A DNA stretch of 64,000 bases from NCBI RefSeq assembly GCF_002368335.1, contig NZ_AP018288.1, forward strand, positions 238,391 through 302,390, given 5' to 3'. Below are positions 33,697 through 43,043 of the stretch, one piece after another; within the stretch, counting starts at the first letter, position 1; each line of letters begins with the position of its first letter. The notes beneath the pieces were generated by a model that was not told the origin of the DNA, made no database searches, and saw nothing but the letters and a program-made list of their open reading frames with translations. This DNA comes from Nostoc sp. NIES-4103. Its GTDB lineage: Bacteria > Cyanobacteriota > Cyanobacteriia > Cyanobacteriales > Nostocaceae. The translations under genes were made by a program, and so were the position numbers.

Positions 33697-35817
33697 ATGA
33701 CTACAACAATACGCAAATACCAAACTGAACTAGCTAAAACTAAATATCAAACAGAACCGGGATGTCCACATCCTTTAGGTGCTACACCTGATAAAGACGG
33801 AGTTAATTTTTCAATTTTTTCAGAACATGCTACATCTATTGAACTCTTGTTATTTGATAGTAATGATGCTCCAGAGCCTATACAAATTATTCAACTCAAC
33901 TCAAGGAAAAATAAAACCTTTTACTATTGGCATATCTATGTAAAAGGTTTGAAAGCAGGCGCTCACTATGCCTATAGAGCTGACGGCCCTGAGCATTTAC
34001 ACAAGGCAGAACACCGCTTTAGCAAAAATAAAATACTACTCGATCCTTACGCTAGAGGAAACACTAATACTCTTTGGAAGCGCAGCGATGCTTTAGGGGC
34101 AAAAGACAACTTAGCTACCTCAATGCGTAGTGTAGTAATAGATATATCAGATTATGACTGGGAAGGCGATCGCCCCATTAACCGACCAATGAGTGAGACT
34201 ATCATTTATGAGGTGCATGTTGGCGGATTTACTAAATCACCTTCTTCAGGCTGTAAATATCCTGGTACTTTTTCAGCAATCATTGAGAAGATTCCTTACT
34301 TGAAAGAATTGGGAATTACAGCTGTTGAACTCTTGCCAATATTTGACTTTGATGAAAAGAACATTCTCCGAGAAGTCAATGGTAAAGAACTTAATGACTA
34401 TTGGGGATACAATCCCCACAGCTACTTTGCTCCTGAAGGTTCATATTGTATTTCACCTGATGTAGGTAATCATATTCAAGAGTTTCGGGATATGGTTAAG
34501 GCATTGCACAAGGAAGGAATTGAGGTCATCCTCGATGTAGTCTTTAACCACACCGATGAAGGAAACCATGAGGGGCCAATCATCAACTTTAAAGGTTTTT
34601 TCAATAGTATTTTTTATCACCTAGTACCTTGGGATAAGCAGTATTACATGGACTACTCCGGGTGTGGAAATACTGTTAACTGCAACCACCCAATAGTGCA
34701 GAAATTGATTGTGGATAGCCTAGAATTTTGGGTGAAAGAGATGCACGTTGATGGCTTCCGCTTTGATGAAGGGTCTATTCTCTCGCGAGGACAAAACGGC
34801 GCACCAATGGATCATCCGCCAGTAGTTTGGGACATTGAAACATCTGAAATTCTGGCTGATACTAAAATCATTGCTGAGGCTTGGGACGCTGCTGGACTTT
34901 ATCAAATTGGTTGCTTTCCTGGCTACCGTTGGGCAGAATGGAACGGACGTTACCGAGACGACATCCGACGCATTGTCAAGGGCGATCCTGGGTTAGTTGG
35001 AGCTGCTGCTTGGCGCATTGCTGGAAGTGCCGATCTCTACCAAGCAACTGCTCATTTACCAATTAATAGTGTCAACTTCATCACCTGCCATGATGGATTC
35101 ACCCTCAATGATTTAGTTTCTTACAATGAGAAGCACAATGAAGAGAATGGTGAAAACAATCGGGATGGCATCAATGACAACTTAAGTTGGAATTGTGGTG
35201 TTGAAGGAGAAACTGATAACCCAGAAGTTGAAAAATTGCGTCAGCGACAAATTAAGAATTTTGTAACTATTCTCATGCTCTCCCAAGGTGTGCCAATGTT
35301 TGTGGCTGGTGATGAAGTCAGACGCACTCAAAAAGGTAACAACAATGCCTACTGTCAGGATAATAAGATTAGTTGGTTTGATTGGAATCTTGTAGAAAAG
35401 AATACTGATATTTTCAGGTTCTTCAAGTTGATGATTAATTTCCGCAAGTGTTATTGCCATTCTGCTTTACACCGTCGTTATTTTTTCACTGGTGAAGTTA
35501 ATGAGCGGGGCTTGGCAGACATTTCTTGGCATGGTTGCAAGCTATTTAGTCCAGGTTGGCACGATCCTCATGCAAGAGTTCTTGCATTTACACTAGGAGG
35601 TTTTGAAGGAGAAGCAGATATCCATGTCATGCTGAATATGTACTGGAAGGATCTAGACTTTGAAATTCCCTCTATTGAAGGCCGGAGATGGTACAAAGTT
35701 GTAGACACGGCTCTTCCTTCTACTATGGACATAGTAGAACCAGGCGAAGAAACTGTAGTTTCAGGTAATGTCTATTCTGTTAAAGAACGTAGCATTATCG
35801 TTCTGCTTTCCAAATAA
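33697..35817 (+). CDS. glgX: Glycogen debranching enzyme GlgX (isoamylase type)
   Basis: Hydrolyses alpha-1,6 branches of glycogen limit dextrins. 706 residues: N-terminal CBM48-like domain (about 20-150: HPLGATPDKDGVNFSIFSEH), then a GH13 barrel. Conserved GH13 regions: DVVFNHTDEGN, GFRFDEGSIL with the nucleophile Asp, IIAEAWDAAGLYQIG with the acid Glu, and FITCHDGFTL with the third Asp. GlgX/TreX signature stretch WNGRYRDDIRR is present. Only 39 bases separate it from the AGE-STAS gene, so they are likely cotranscribed and may be linked in carbohydrate handling. Confidence 0.95.
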   Translation: MTTTIRKYQTELAKTKYQTEPGCPHPLGATPDKDGVNFSIFSEHATSIELLLFDSNDAPEPIQIIQLNSRKNKTFYYWHIYVKGLKAGAHYAYRADGPEHLHKAEHRFSKNKILLDPYARGNTNTLWKRSDALGAKDNLATSMRSVVIDISDYDWEGDRPINRPMSETIIYEVHVGGFTKSPSSGCKYPGTFSAIIEKIPYLKELGITAVELLPIFDFDEKNILREVNGKELNDYWGYNPHSYFAPEGSYCISPDVGNHIQEFRDMVKALHKEGIEVILDVVFNHTDEGNHEGPIINFKGFFNSIFYHLVPWDKQYYMDYSGCGNTVNCNHPIVQKLIVDSLEFWVKEMHVDGFRFDEGSILSRGQNGAPMDHPPVVWDIETSEILADTKIIAEAWDAAGLYQIGCFPGYRWAEWNGRYRDDIRRIVKGDPGLVGAAAWRIAGSADLYQATAHLPINSVNFITCHDGFTLNDLVSYNEKHNEENGENNRDGINDNLSWNCGVEGETDNPEVEKLRQRQIKNFVTILMLSQGVPMFVAGDEVRRTQKGNNNAYCQDNKISWFDWNLVEKNTDIFRFFKLMINFRKCYCHSALHRRYFFTGEVNERGLADISWHGCKLFSPGWHDPHARVLAFTLGGFEGEADIHVMLNMYWKDLDFEIPSIEGRRWYKVVDTALPSTMDIVEPGEETVVSGNVYSVKERSIIVLLSK

Positions 35818-35856
35818 TTTCTATTTAATGAATTTGTAATTAAGTGAGGAAACTCA

Positions 35857-38028
35857 ATGAGTAATATGGGTTTTTCGTTTTCAGACTTGATTGCTGGGTA
35901 TGTTATTAATTTTGATTCCAGCAAAGATAATTTAGGTACTTTCAGCCTTAAAACTTCAGATGAAAGGCAATTTGAAGTAGCGCTGACCTCAATGACATAT
36001 GCTGAGCTAGTACGCAATTTGGATGAGCCTTACTTTGATTGCACAAGCCAAATGACTTCAATGCTCGTTCCAAATCGCTATCTTTTTGTGTATGGCAATT
36101 TCTACTCGGAAGGGAATAAATATAAATTTGAAGCTAAACACATAGTGTTTCTGGGCAGAACCGAAAATGAGTTTCTTTTTGAAAGACCAGACTGGTGGGT
36201 TAAGCAGATACAAAGCCTTGCCAATTTTTACCTCAAAGCCCAGTTTGAAGATGGGGAAATTGATTATCGAAAATATCGTACTGGTATTGGCTTAGTTGGT
36301 TCCAAGGAAAATAGTAATCGTCAGGAAACTGACACTATTTCCCGCTTGGTTTACGGTTTTGCTACAGCCTACATGATGACTGGGGATGACCGCTACCTAG
36401 AAGCTGCTGAAAAAGGCACTGAATACCTACGCCAACACATGCGTTTTCTGGATGAAGGCGAAGGAATTTGTTATTGGTATCATGCCGTTGACGTGAAGCC
36501 TGATGGCAGCGAGCATAAAATATTCTCTTCAGAATTTGGGGATGATTATGATGCTATTCCAGCTTATGAACAAATTTATGCGCTGGCTGGGCCAACGCAG
36601 ACTTACCGAGTGACTGGCGATCCGCGCATTATTAATGATATTGAGCTGACCATCAATTTATTTAACAACTATTTCAAGGACAACACCGAATTAGGGGGAT
36701 TTTTCTCACACATCGACCCGATTACTCTTAGCCCTCACGCTGAGACTTTAGGTCATAACCGTGCAAGGAAGAACTGGAACTCAGTAGGCGATCATGCTCC
36801 AGCTTACTTGCTGAATCTTTGGTTAGCTACTGACGAGGAAAAATACGCCAATTTCCTTGAATACACCTTTGACACCATTGAAAAGCGGTTCCCAGATTAC
36901 GATCGCAGTCCCTTTGTTCAAGAACGTTTTTATGAGGATTGGAGCCACGATACAACTTGGGGATGGCAGCAGAATCGAGCAGTTGTAGGTCATAACCTCA
37001 AAATTGCCTGGAATCTGATGCGGTTCAACCACCTCAAGCCAAAAGAAAAGTATGTTGCTCTAGCTGAAAAGATTGCAGACATCATGCCTGCTGTTGGCAG
37101 TGACCAGCAGCGTGGAGGCTGGTACGATGTCGTAGAACGCATCAAGAAGCCAGGACAAGAGGTACATCGCTTTGTCTGGCATGACCGAAAAGCTTGGTGG
37201 CAGCAGGAACAGGCTATTTTAGCCTACCTCATCTTAACAGGCTCACTTGATAAACCTGAGTATAAACGCCAGGCGCGTGAAGCCGCAGCTTTCTATAACG
37301 CTTGGTTCCTTGACTATGCAAGTGGGGGTGTCTACTTTAATGTTCTGGCAAATGGACTTCCCTACTTGCTAGGAACTGAGCGAGGTAAGGGCAGTCATTC
37401 GATGAGTGGTTACCACTCCTTCGAGCTAGCTTACTTGGCTTGCGTCTATACGAACCTGCTGATTACTAAACAATCGATGGATTTGTACTTCAAGCCCACT
37501 CCAGGTGGCTTTAAAGATAACATCCTACGAGTTGCGCCAGATATCCTGCCACCTGGTAGTGTACGGATTGGCGAAGTATGGATCAACGGACAAAAATATT
37601 CCGATTTTGATGCTGAAAAACTAACGGTGAAACTGCCATTAACTCAAGACGAATTGAAAGTTAGAGTCAGACTGCTTCCTACTCAATTGTCTTTCGACGC
37701 AACCTTATTGGAAGTTACTGATGGTACTGCCAAGATATCTTTAACTGGTTTACTGGATGCCGCTGCTGTAGAACGTTTTCAGGAAGTGTTAGCCAAAGCA
37801 ACACAACAGCCAGTAAAACGCCTTGTGTTTTTGCTAGAAAACCTCCAATGTATTACTACAGCTGGTCTAAGGGTTCTGATTTACACTAAGCAAAAACTGG
37901 GAGCTAATGTTGACATTTATATAGTCGGCGCTCCAGAGAACGTGAAGCATTTCCTCAGCACAAGTGCATTCCACCACGGTGTCACCATTTTGGAGCAATA
38001 TGACGGTTTGGAGGTAGCAAGGGTATAA
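35857..38028 (+). CDS. AGE-fold (N-acylglucosamine 2-epimerase-like) protein fused to a C-terminal STAS domain
   Basis: 723 residues in three parts. Residues 1-105: small beta-rich domain (FSFSDLIAGYVINFDSS) of unknown role. About 110-560: an alpha6/alpha6 barrel with the AGE/cellobiose-epimerase pattern (GYHSFELAYLACVY; catalytic-type His in GLGHNR-like LGHNRARKNW and VVGHNLKIAW, and WHDRKAWWQQEQAI). About 615-720: a STAS domain (ISLTGLLDAAAVERFQEVL, then LENLQCITTAGLRVLIYTKQ), the anti-sigma-factor-antagonist fold; Thr stands where the phosphorylatable Ser/Thr sits (CITTAG). A sugar-acting or sugar-binding barrel fused to STAS suggests that carbohydrate status is passed to a partner-switching pathway. 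Catalysis is not proven. Confidence 0.82.
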   Translation: MSNMGFSFSDLIAGYVINFDSSKDNLGTFSLKTSDERQFEVALTSMTYAELVRNLDEPYFDCTSQMTSMLVPNRYLFVYGNFYSEGNKYKFEAKHIVFLGRTENEFLFERPDWWVKQIQSLANFYLKAQFEDGEIDYRKYRTGIGLVGSKENSNRQETDTISRLVYGFATAYMMTGDDRYLEAAEKGTEYLRQHMRFLDEGEGICYWYHAVDVKPDGSEHKIFSSEFGDDYDAIPAYEQIYALAGPTQTYRVTGDPRIINDIELTINLFNNYFKDNTELGGFFSHIDPITLSPHAETLGHNRARKNWNSVGDHAPAYLLNLWLATDEEKYANFLEYTFDTIEKRFPDYDRSPFVQERFYEDWSHDTTWGWQQNRAVVGHNLKIAWNLMRFNHLKPKEKYVALAEKIADIMPAVGSDQQRGGWYDVVERIKKPGQEVHRFVWHDRKAWWQQEQAILAYLILTGSLDKPEYKRQAREAAAFYNAWFLDYASGGVYFNVLANGLPYLLGTERGKGSHSMSGYHSFELAYLACVYTNLLITKQSMDLYFKPTPGGFKDNILRVAPDILPPGSVRIGEVWINGQKYSDFDAEKLTVKLPLTQDELKVRVRLLPTQLSFDATLLEVTDGTAKISLTGLLDAAAVERFQEVLAKATQQPVKRLVFLLENLQCITTAGLRVLIYTKQKLGANVDIYIVGAPENVKHFLSTSAFHHGVTILEQYDGLEVARV

Positions 38029-38069
38029 ATACTGTCACCAAAATCAAGTATTTACCTGCGTTTTGTGAT

Positions 38070-38101
38070 GCCAAAGATCCAGCACACTCTGGATCTTTGG
38101 C
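38070..38101 (+). terminator. Strong hairpin after the AGE-STAS gene
   Basis: Perfect 13-bp stem GCCAAAGATCCAG / CTGGATCTTTGGC with a 6-base loop, 42 bases after the stop. No T-run follows, so termination is likely but not certain. Confidence 0.65.
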
Positions 38102-38150
38102 TTGACAATAACGCTAATACCGCTGGGTAAAAGTGAAAAGTCAAAAGACT

Positions 38151-38255
38151 TATAGCAGTCGCCAGTAGTGTTAGGACATCAACAGATAATAAAACCTAGA
38201 CACAAAAAGACTTTTCACCCAGTCACCAGTCCCCAGTCCCTAGTCCCTAGCTATA
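38151..38255. repeat. 105-bp dispersed repeat with TATAGC ends (inverse of 27751-27848)
   Basis: Inverted copy of the 98-bp element 10.3 kb upstream; it differs by one extra TAGTCCC unit. Ends TATAGC...GCTATA. Confidence 0.92.
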
Positions 38256-38358
38256 TATTCTGAGCTTTTTTAGCATTTTCAATGCTAGTTTGATTTCCGT
38301 CGTCACCTATTAGCATCATCTGTGGCACTGACCAAATTTTGAAAGAGGGGTTTTGATT

Positions 38359-40035
38359 GTGACTAAACGTTTACTAGCTAAACCAACACTAATTACAGTA
38401 GACGATGACCCAGATGTTCTGCGAGTTATAGAGCGCGATCTCCGACAGAAATTTGGCAAGCACTTCCGAGTACTGCGGGCAGATTCAGGTGTCGCAGCTC
38501 TAGAAGTGGTGCAACAGGTGAAATTGCGGGATCAGTCAGTGGCATTATTTTTGGTCGATCAACGGATGCCGCACATGACTGGCGTGGAGTTCCTTCAACA
38601 AGCAATGGAACTTTTTCCTGAGGCTAAACGGGTAATACTAACAGCATATGCAGACACTGATGCTGCTATCCGAGCAATTAACACCATCAAGGTTGATTAC
38701 TACTTACTCAAACCGTGGGATCCTCCTGAGGAAAACTTGTATCCTGTTCTGAATGACTTACTTGATGATTGGCAAGCGTTGTCTCACCCTTCATTTGATG
38801 GGATTCGTGTGGTTGGTTCTCGTTGGTCGCCTCATTCGCATCAAATCAAAGACTTCTTAGGTCGCAATCAAGTACCTTACCAATGGTTAGATATTGAGGT
38901 TAATTCACAAGCACACTGTTTAGCGACTTGTGCTAAATGCGATCGCACCGATTTACCACTGGTAGTTTTTTCTGACGGTTCCCACCTGAGAAAACCTACG
39001 CATGTTGAAATTGCCCAGAAAATTGGACTAACAACCCAGGCTCAACTACCGTTTTATGACTTAGTGATTGTAGGTGGAGGGCCAGGCGGTCTAGCCGCTG
39101 CGGTGTATGCTTCATCTGAAGGACTCAGCACGGTATTGATTGAACGACAGGCTCCAGGAGGACAGGCGGGCACAAGTTCGAGAATTGAGAACTATTTAGG
39201 CTTCCCAGTTGGTCTGAGCGGAGGGGATTTAGCCCGACGTGCTGTCACTCAAGCCAAAAGGTTTGGCGTGGAACTCCTTTGTCCACAAGAGGTGGTTGGG
39301 GTTCGTTTGGAGGAGCAATATCGGATTCTGACGCTAGCGGATGGGAGTGAACTGAGTTGTCATACCTTGATTATTGCAACTGGCGTTTCCTACCGCCTAT
39401 TTGATGTACCTGGTATTCAGCACTTGACTGGAGCTGGCGTATACTACGGTGCAGCAAAGACCGAAGCTATTTCCTGTAGCGGCGAAGAGGTTTTTATAGT
39501 TGGTGGAGCAAACTCAGCCGGACAAGCGGCTATGTATTTTTCTAAGTATGCTCGTCATGTCACCATGCTAGTGCGTGGCAATTCCTTAGCTAAAAGTATG
39601 TCAAAGTACTTATGCGATCAGATTGAAGCAAGCGATAACATTTCAGTACTTACTCATTCCAGCATTGTTGAGGTCGAAGGTCAAGACCGTCTCCAAGCAA
39701 TCACAATTGCCAATGCTAACTCTGGTCAAAAGCAAACTGTTCCGGCAAATTCGCTGTTTATTTTTATTGGTGCAGTACCTCATACCAATTGGTTGGACGG
39801 TCTTATTGAGCGAGACAAGCAAGGCTTTATCTTGACTGGGACTGATTTGAAGAACCATGAACGCTGTCCTCGAGGCTGGATGCTAAAGCGTGACCCTTTT
39901 ATGCTTGAGACTAGTATTCCCGGTATCTTTGCAGTGGGAGATGTGCGTTGTGGATCAGTCAAACGCGTTGCTTCCGCAGTGGGCGAGGGTGCGATCGCTA
40001 TTCAGTTTATCCATCAATATCTTAGTCAGGTGTAA
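38359..40035 (+). CDS. Response regulator fused to a glutaredoxin-like domain and a TrxR-like flavoprotein
   Basis: 558 residues in three parts. Receiver (about 10-125): TVDDDPDVLRVIE, phospho-acceptor in LFLVDQRMP, Lys in LLKPWD. Middle (about 150-225): a small thioredoxin/glutaredoxin-like fold (VVGSRWSPHSHQIKDFL, then DLPLVVFSDGSHLRKP) with the Cys-rich CLATCAKCD. C-terminal (about 232-558): two-dinucleotide flavoprotein with VIVGGGPGGLAAAVYASSEG, IERQAPGGQAG and FAVGDVRCGSVKR. Where thioredoxin reductase has the redox CxxC this protein has YYGAAKTEAISCSG, so ordinary disulfide reduction is not expected. GAGGGG favours GTG 38359 over TTG 38353. The kinase gene starts two bases after its stop. 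Confidence 0.88.
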   Translation: MTKRLLAKPTLITVDDDPDVLRVIERDLRQKFGKHFRVLRADSGVAALEVVQQVKLRDQSVALFLVDQRMPHMTGVEFLQQAMELFPEAKRVILTAYADTDAAIRAINTIKVDYYLLKPWDPPEENLYPVLNDLLDDWQALSHPSFDGIRVVGSRWSPHSHQIKDFLGRNQVPYQWLDIEVNSQAHCLATCAKCDRTDLPLVVFSDGSHLRKPTHVEIAQKIGLTTQAQLPFYDLVIVGGGPGGLAAAVYASSEGLSTVLIERQAPGGQAGTSSRIENYLGFPVGLSGGDLARRAVTQAKRFGVELLCPQEVVGVRLEEQYRILTLADGSELSCHTLIIATGVSYRLFDVPGIQHLTGAGVYYGAAKTEAISCSGEEVFIVGGANSAGQAAMYFSKYARHVTMLVRGNSLAKSMSKYLCDQIEASDNISVLTHSSIVEVEGQDRLQAITIANANSGQKQTVPANSLFIFIGAVPHTNWLDGLIERDKQGFILTGTDLKNHERCPRGWMLKRDPFMLETSIPGIFAVGDVRCGSVKRVASAVGEGAIAIQFIHQYLSQV

Positions 40036-40037
40036 AT

Positions 40038-41441
40038 ATGATTGATATACAAACTTTACGCCTAGTGCCACTCTTCAAACAATTGACGGATGAGCATATG
40101 TGTTGGGTGGTAGAACATTGCAACAATTTATGGCTACAACCAGGCGATAAACTTGTCACAGAAGGAGAACCAGCTGACTATCTTTTTGTACTTCTAGAAG
40201 GTGAAATTCGGTTAACTAAAAATGTTGGTGGTCAAGAAGTTTATGTAGCCACCTACGAACCAGGAAGCATTTTTGGTGAAATGTCTATATTAACCAACAA
40301 GCCCCACTACATCGCTAGTGGACGCGCCTTTAAAAAAAGCTATCTTTTGCAACTAGAAAAAGGCACTTTCTGGGATATGCTCACCAACTGTCCTTTTATT
40401 ACCCAGAATATTTTTTCTATCATGGCACAACGACTACAAAATCTGGAATCAACCTCACAACAGCACGAAAAGCTGATTGCACTCGGCACCTTAGCTGCTG
40501 GTCTTGCTCATGAGTTGAACAATCCGTCTGCTGCTAGTTTACGGGCAGCGGAGCAATTACAACAAACCTTTCATCAGTTGTCATCATTTGCACTCAACCT
40601 CAATCAGCACTCCATGACCGAAGCACAACTGGCGTTTATTGCTAAGCTGCAATGTGAGATGAAAAAACGTGCTGCAACAGAGCTTGAGATCGACTCACTA
40701 ACACAGAGTGACCTAGAAGACGAGGTAGCAGCTTGGCTAGAAGCACATGGGGTGATTGATGCGTGGGAAATTACTCCTACTTTAGTACGAGCTGGGTTAG
40801 ATACTGAATGGCTGGACACTTTTGCAGAGCATATAGCTGCTGATTGGCTAAGCGATGTCCTCAGATGGATGGAAGCGACACTAGCAGGGATTGATTTATT
40901 AAATAAGCTCAAACATAGCACCACACGTATCTCAGATCTGGTCAAAGCAGTTAAGGACTACTCTTACATGGATCAAGCTCCGCTTCAGGAAGTGGATGTG
41001 CATCAAGGTATTCAAAGTACACTAACAATTCTCAATCATAAGCTCAAAGAAAGTATAGTTATAACTCGCGAGTATGATCGTAATTTGCCTCGTATCTATG
41101 CATACGGCAGTCAACTTAACCAAGTGTGGACTAATCTGATTGACAATGCCATTGATGCCCTTAAACAGCATGGGCAGATTTGGATACGTACTTCACGGGA
41201 AAATGACAGTGTGCTAGTGGAAATTGCTGACAATGGGCCTGGAATTGCACCTGAAATACAACCACATATTTTTGAGCCATTTTTTACAACTAAAGGTGTA
41301 GGACAGGGCACAGGTTTAGGTCTGCATCTTGCCTACCGTATTGTTGTTACACATCATCAAGGTGACATCAGGGTTATTTCTCAACCTGGAAGTACTCGTT
41401 TTCAGGTTCGCTTACCTATTTGTTGCAACGTGCAAACATAA
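40038..41441 (+). CDS. Histidine kinase with N-terminal cyclic-nucleotide-binding domain
   Basis: 467 residues, soluble. cNMP-binding domain (about 10-135: GDKLVTEGEPADYLFVLLEG, then YEPGSIFGEMSILTNKP), then H-box LGTLAAGLAHELNNPSAA, a helical dimerisation region of unusual length (about 175-320), N-box QVWTNLIDNAIDAL, G1 IADNGPGIAP and G2 GTGLGLHLAY. The E-x-N-N-P H-box belongs to the NtrB-like HPK4 group. The cNMP pocket has Gly-Glu (FGEM) but the Arg that binds the cyclic phosphate in Crp is not obvious (the region reads KPHYIASG), so the ligand may differ. Translational coupling to the preceding receiver-flavoprotein strongly suggests that they are partners. Confidence 0.9.
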   Translation: MIDIQTLRLVPLFKQLTDEHMCWVVEHCNNLWLQPGDKLVTEGEPADYLFVLLEGEIRLTKNVGGQEVYVATYEPGSIFGEMSILTNKPHYIASGRAFKKSYLLQLEKGTFWDMLTNCPFITQNIFSIMAQRLQNLESTSQQHEKLIALGTLAAGLAHELNNPSAASLRAAEQLQQTFHQLSSFALNLNQHSMTEAQLAFIAKLQCEMKKRAATELEIDSLTQSDLEDEVAAWLEAHGVIDAWEITPTLVRAGLDTEWLDTFAEHIAADWLSDVLRWMEATLAGIDLLNKLKHSTTRISDLVKAVKDYSYMDQAPLQEVDVHQGIQSTLTILNHKLKESIVITREYDRNLPRIYAYGSQLNQVWTNLIDNAIDALKQHGQIWIRTSRENDSVLVEIADNGPGIAPEIQPHIFEPFFTTKGVGQGTGLGLHLAYRIVVTHHQGDIRVISQPGSTRFQVRLPICCNVQT

Positions 41442-41636
41442 ATGCTTTAGTGGAATTACAAATAATATAATTTTTGTCTCCAATTCAGGTTTTTAGTTGG
41501 AATTATAATACTTGTAAAAAGATGAGTTTTTTAAACAGTATGTGGCTGAATTAAACAGAGAATTGCCCTTGAATTTGCCGATGGAATTAGAAGTAATGAT
41601 CAAGTTAGATTCCTTGATATACACATAAGGTTGATG

Positions 41637-42821
41637 ATGATGAAAGACTTATGGCAACCACCAGGATTACGCGTTGGTAAAAGTAGTGAAGAGGAAAGAC
41701 ATGCAACGTGGTTAGAACTCTTTTATGATCTAATTTTCGTAGTAGCGATCGCACAGTTAGCTCAAAAGCTTTATGAAGATATTTCTTTGTTCAGTTTTTT
41801 TAGCTTTGTGGTACTCTTTCTTCCATTCTGGTTGTCATGGCTTGCTGCCACATTTTACGCCACTCGGTTTGATACAGACGATTTAGGGCATCGACTATTA
41901 ACTGCTGTTCAAATGGTGGCGATCGCGGCAATGGCAGTTAACATACACCACGGCTTGGGTGAAACTTCGGCTGGCTTTGCCTTGTGGTACGCAATCGCTC
42001 GGATTGCACTCATTACTGAATACTTGCGCGCTCAAAAATATATAGTCTCTACTCGTTCACTGACAACCCGATTCATAGTAGGCTTTGGCATCACTGCTGC
42101 AATTTGGTTAGTTTCTTCTTTCGTACCATCACCGCTGCGTTTTGTACTTTGGTTTTTTGGACTGGTGATTGACTTTGCAACCCCATTGTCAGCTGGAAGA
42201 CTAGATGGGGAATTTGCTCCTCATGCTTCACACCTACCAGAACGCTTTGGATTGTTTACCCTAATTTTGCTGGGTGAATCAATTAGTGCTGTCATCCACG
42301 GTATTACTAAGCAACAATGGACTACCTCGTCAGGAATTGCTGCTGTGCTAGGTATCAGCATTGCTTTTAGCTTGTGGTGGATCTATTTCGATAATCTTGG
42401 TAGTTCCGGCATCCGAGCTATACACAAAAGCTTCTGTATAAAATGTTATAGAATTTGGTTTTATGCTCATTTGCCGCTAGCCATTGGTATAGCTGCTACT
42501 GGAGCTGGTGTGATGCATCTTGTCTCTTGTCATCCGAGTCTAAGTTTATCATCTCCAACACGCTGGCTAGTTTGTTGCGGTACAGCCTTGTCGATCATAT
42601 CCTTGGGAATCATCAATTTGATGACCATATCACCTAGAGCCAGGAAACACTGCCAAACTGTCAGAACCGCATCTTGTATCGGATCTGCCGTGGTTATTCT
42701 AATTATTGGAGTATTTGGCAAGGAGTTATCACCCGTTTGGTTAATTGGACTTGTAGCTACAGTCTGTGCATTTCAAATCACCTTTGATCTTAATTCACAG
42801 GTTGTCTCTAAACAGATGTAA
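41637..42821 (+). CDS. LtrA-family membrane protein
   Basis: About 394 residues, with around ten hydrophobic segments, in the inner membrane. The LtrA (low temperature requirement A) signature is clear: WLELFYDLIFVVAIAQLA, then FLPFWLSWLAATFYATRFD, and ERFGLFTLILLGESI with the conserved Glu. The biochemical role of LtrA proteins is not established. There are several consecutive start codons (TTG 41631, ATG 41634, 41637, 41640); AAGG at 41627-41630 best fits 41637 or 41640. It stands apart by about 190 bases from the kinase. Confidence 0.85.
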   Translation: MMKDLWQPPGLRVGKSSEEERHATWLELFYDLIFVVAIAQLAQKLYEDISLFSFFSFVVLFLPFWLSWLAATFYATRFDTDDLGHRLLTAVQMVAIAAMAVNIHHGLGETSAGFALWYAIARIALITEYLRAQKYIVSTRSLTTRFIVGFGITAAIWLVSSFVPSPLRFVLWFFGLVIDFATPLSAGRLDGEFAPHASHLPERFGLFTLILLGESISAVIHGITKQQWTTSSGIAAVLGISIAFSLWWIYFDNLGSSGIRAIHKSFCIKCYRIWFYAHLPLAIGIAATGAGVMHLVSCHPSLSLSSPTRWLVCCGTALSIISLGIINLMTISPRARKHCQTVRTASCIGSAVVILIIGVFGKELSPVWLIGLVATVCAFQITFDLNSQVVSKQM

Positions 42822-42861
42822 ACAAAGTTTTTATCATATAAAGTCCGCCTATTACTTAATA

Positions 42862-42966
42862 ATGCACCCCACCCCCAACCCCTAAGAGTGAACGGGGAAC
42901 TCGGGGCCCCCTCTGGGGATTAGGGGCAGGGAACGAAAGCGTAGCTTTTGCGGGGTGGGGTTCTTC
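42862..42966. repeat. Inverted repeat around ACCCCACCCCC / GGGGTGGGGT
   Basis: CACCCCACCCCCAACCCCTA at the left is answered by GCGGGGTGGGGTTC at the right; between them lies CTCGGGGCCCCC, also found in the array at about 1270. Dispersed repeat; the rest of 42822-43043 carries no gene. Confidence 0.6.
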
Positions 42967-43043
42967 AGTTTTTATAAGTAATAAGCGCAGACATGATATA
43001 ATACCATTTCCAAAAATATTTGCAACATATGAATCAGCTCTTT

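Noticed and set aside
41542..41628. Short protein-like stretch before the LtrA gene (ELNRELPLNLPMELEV...)
   Set aside because: Reads like a protein C terminus, but only about 28-36 codons follow an in-frame stop and the start would be GTG without a ribosome site; perhaps a relic, not listed as a gene.
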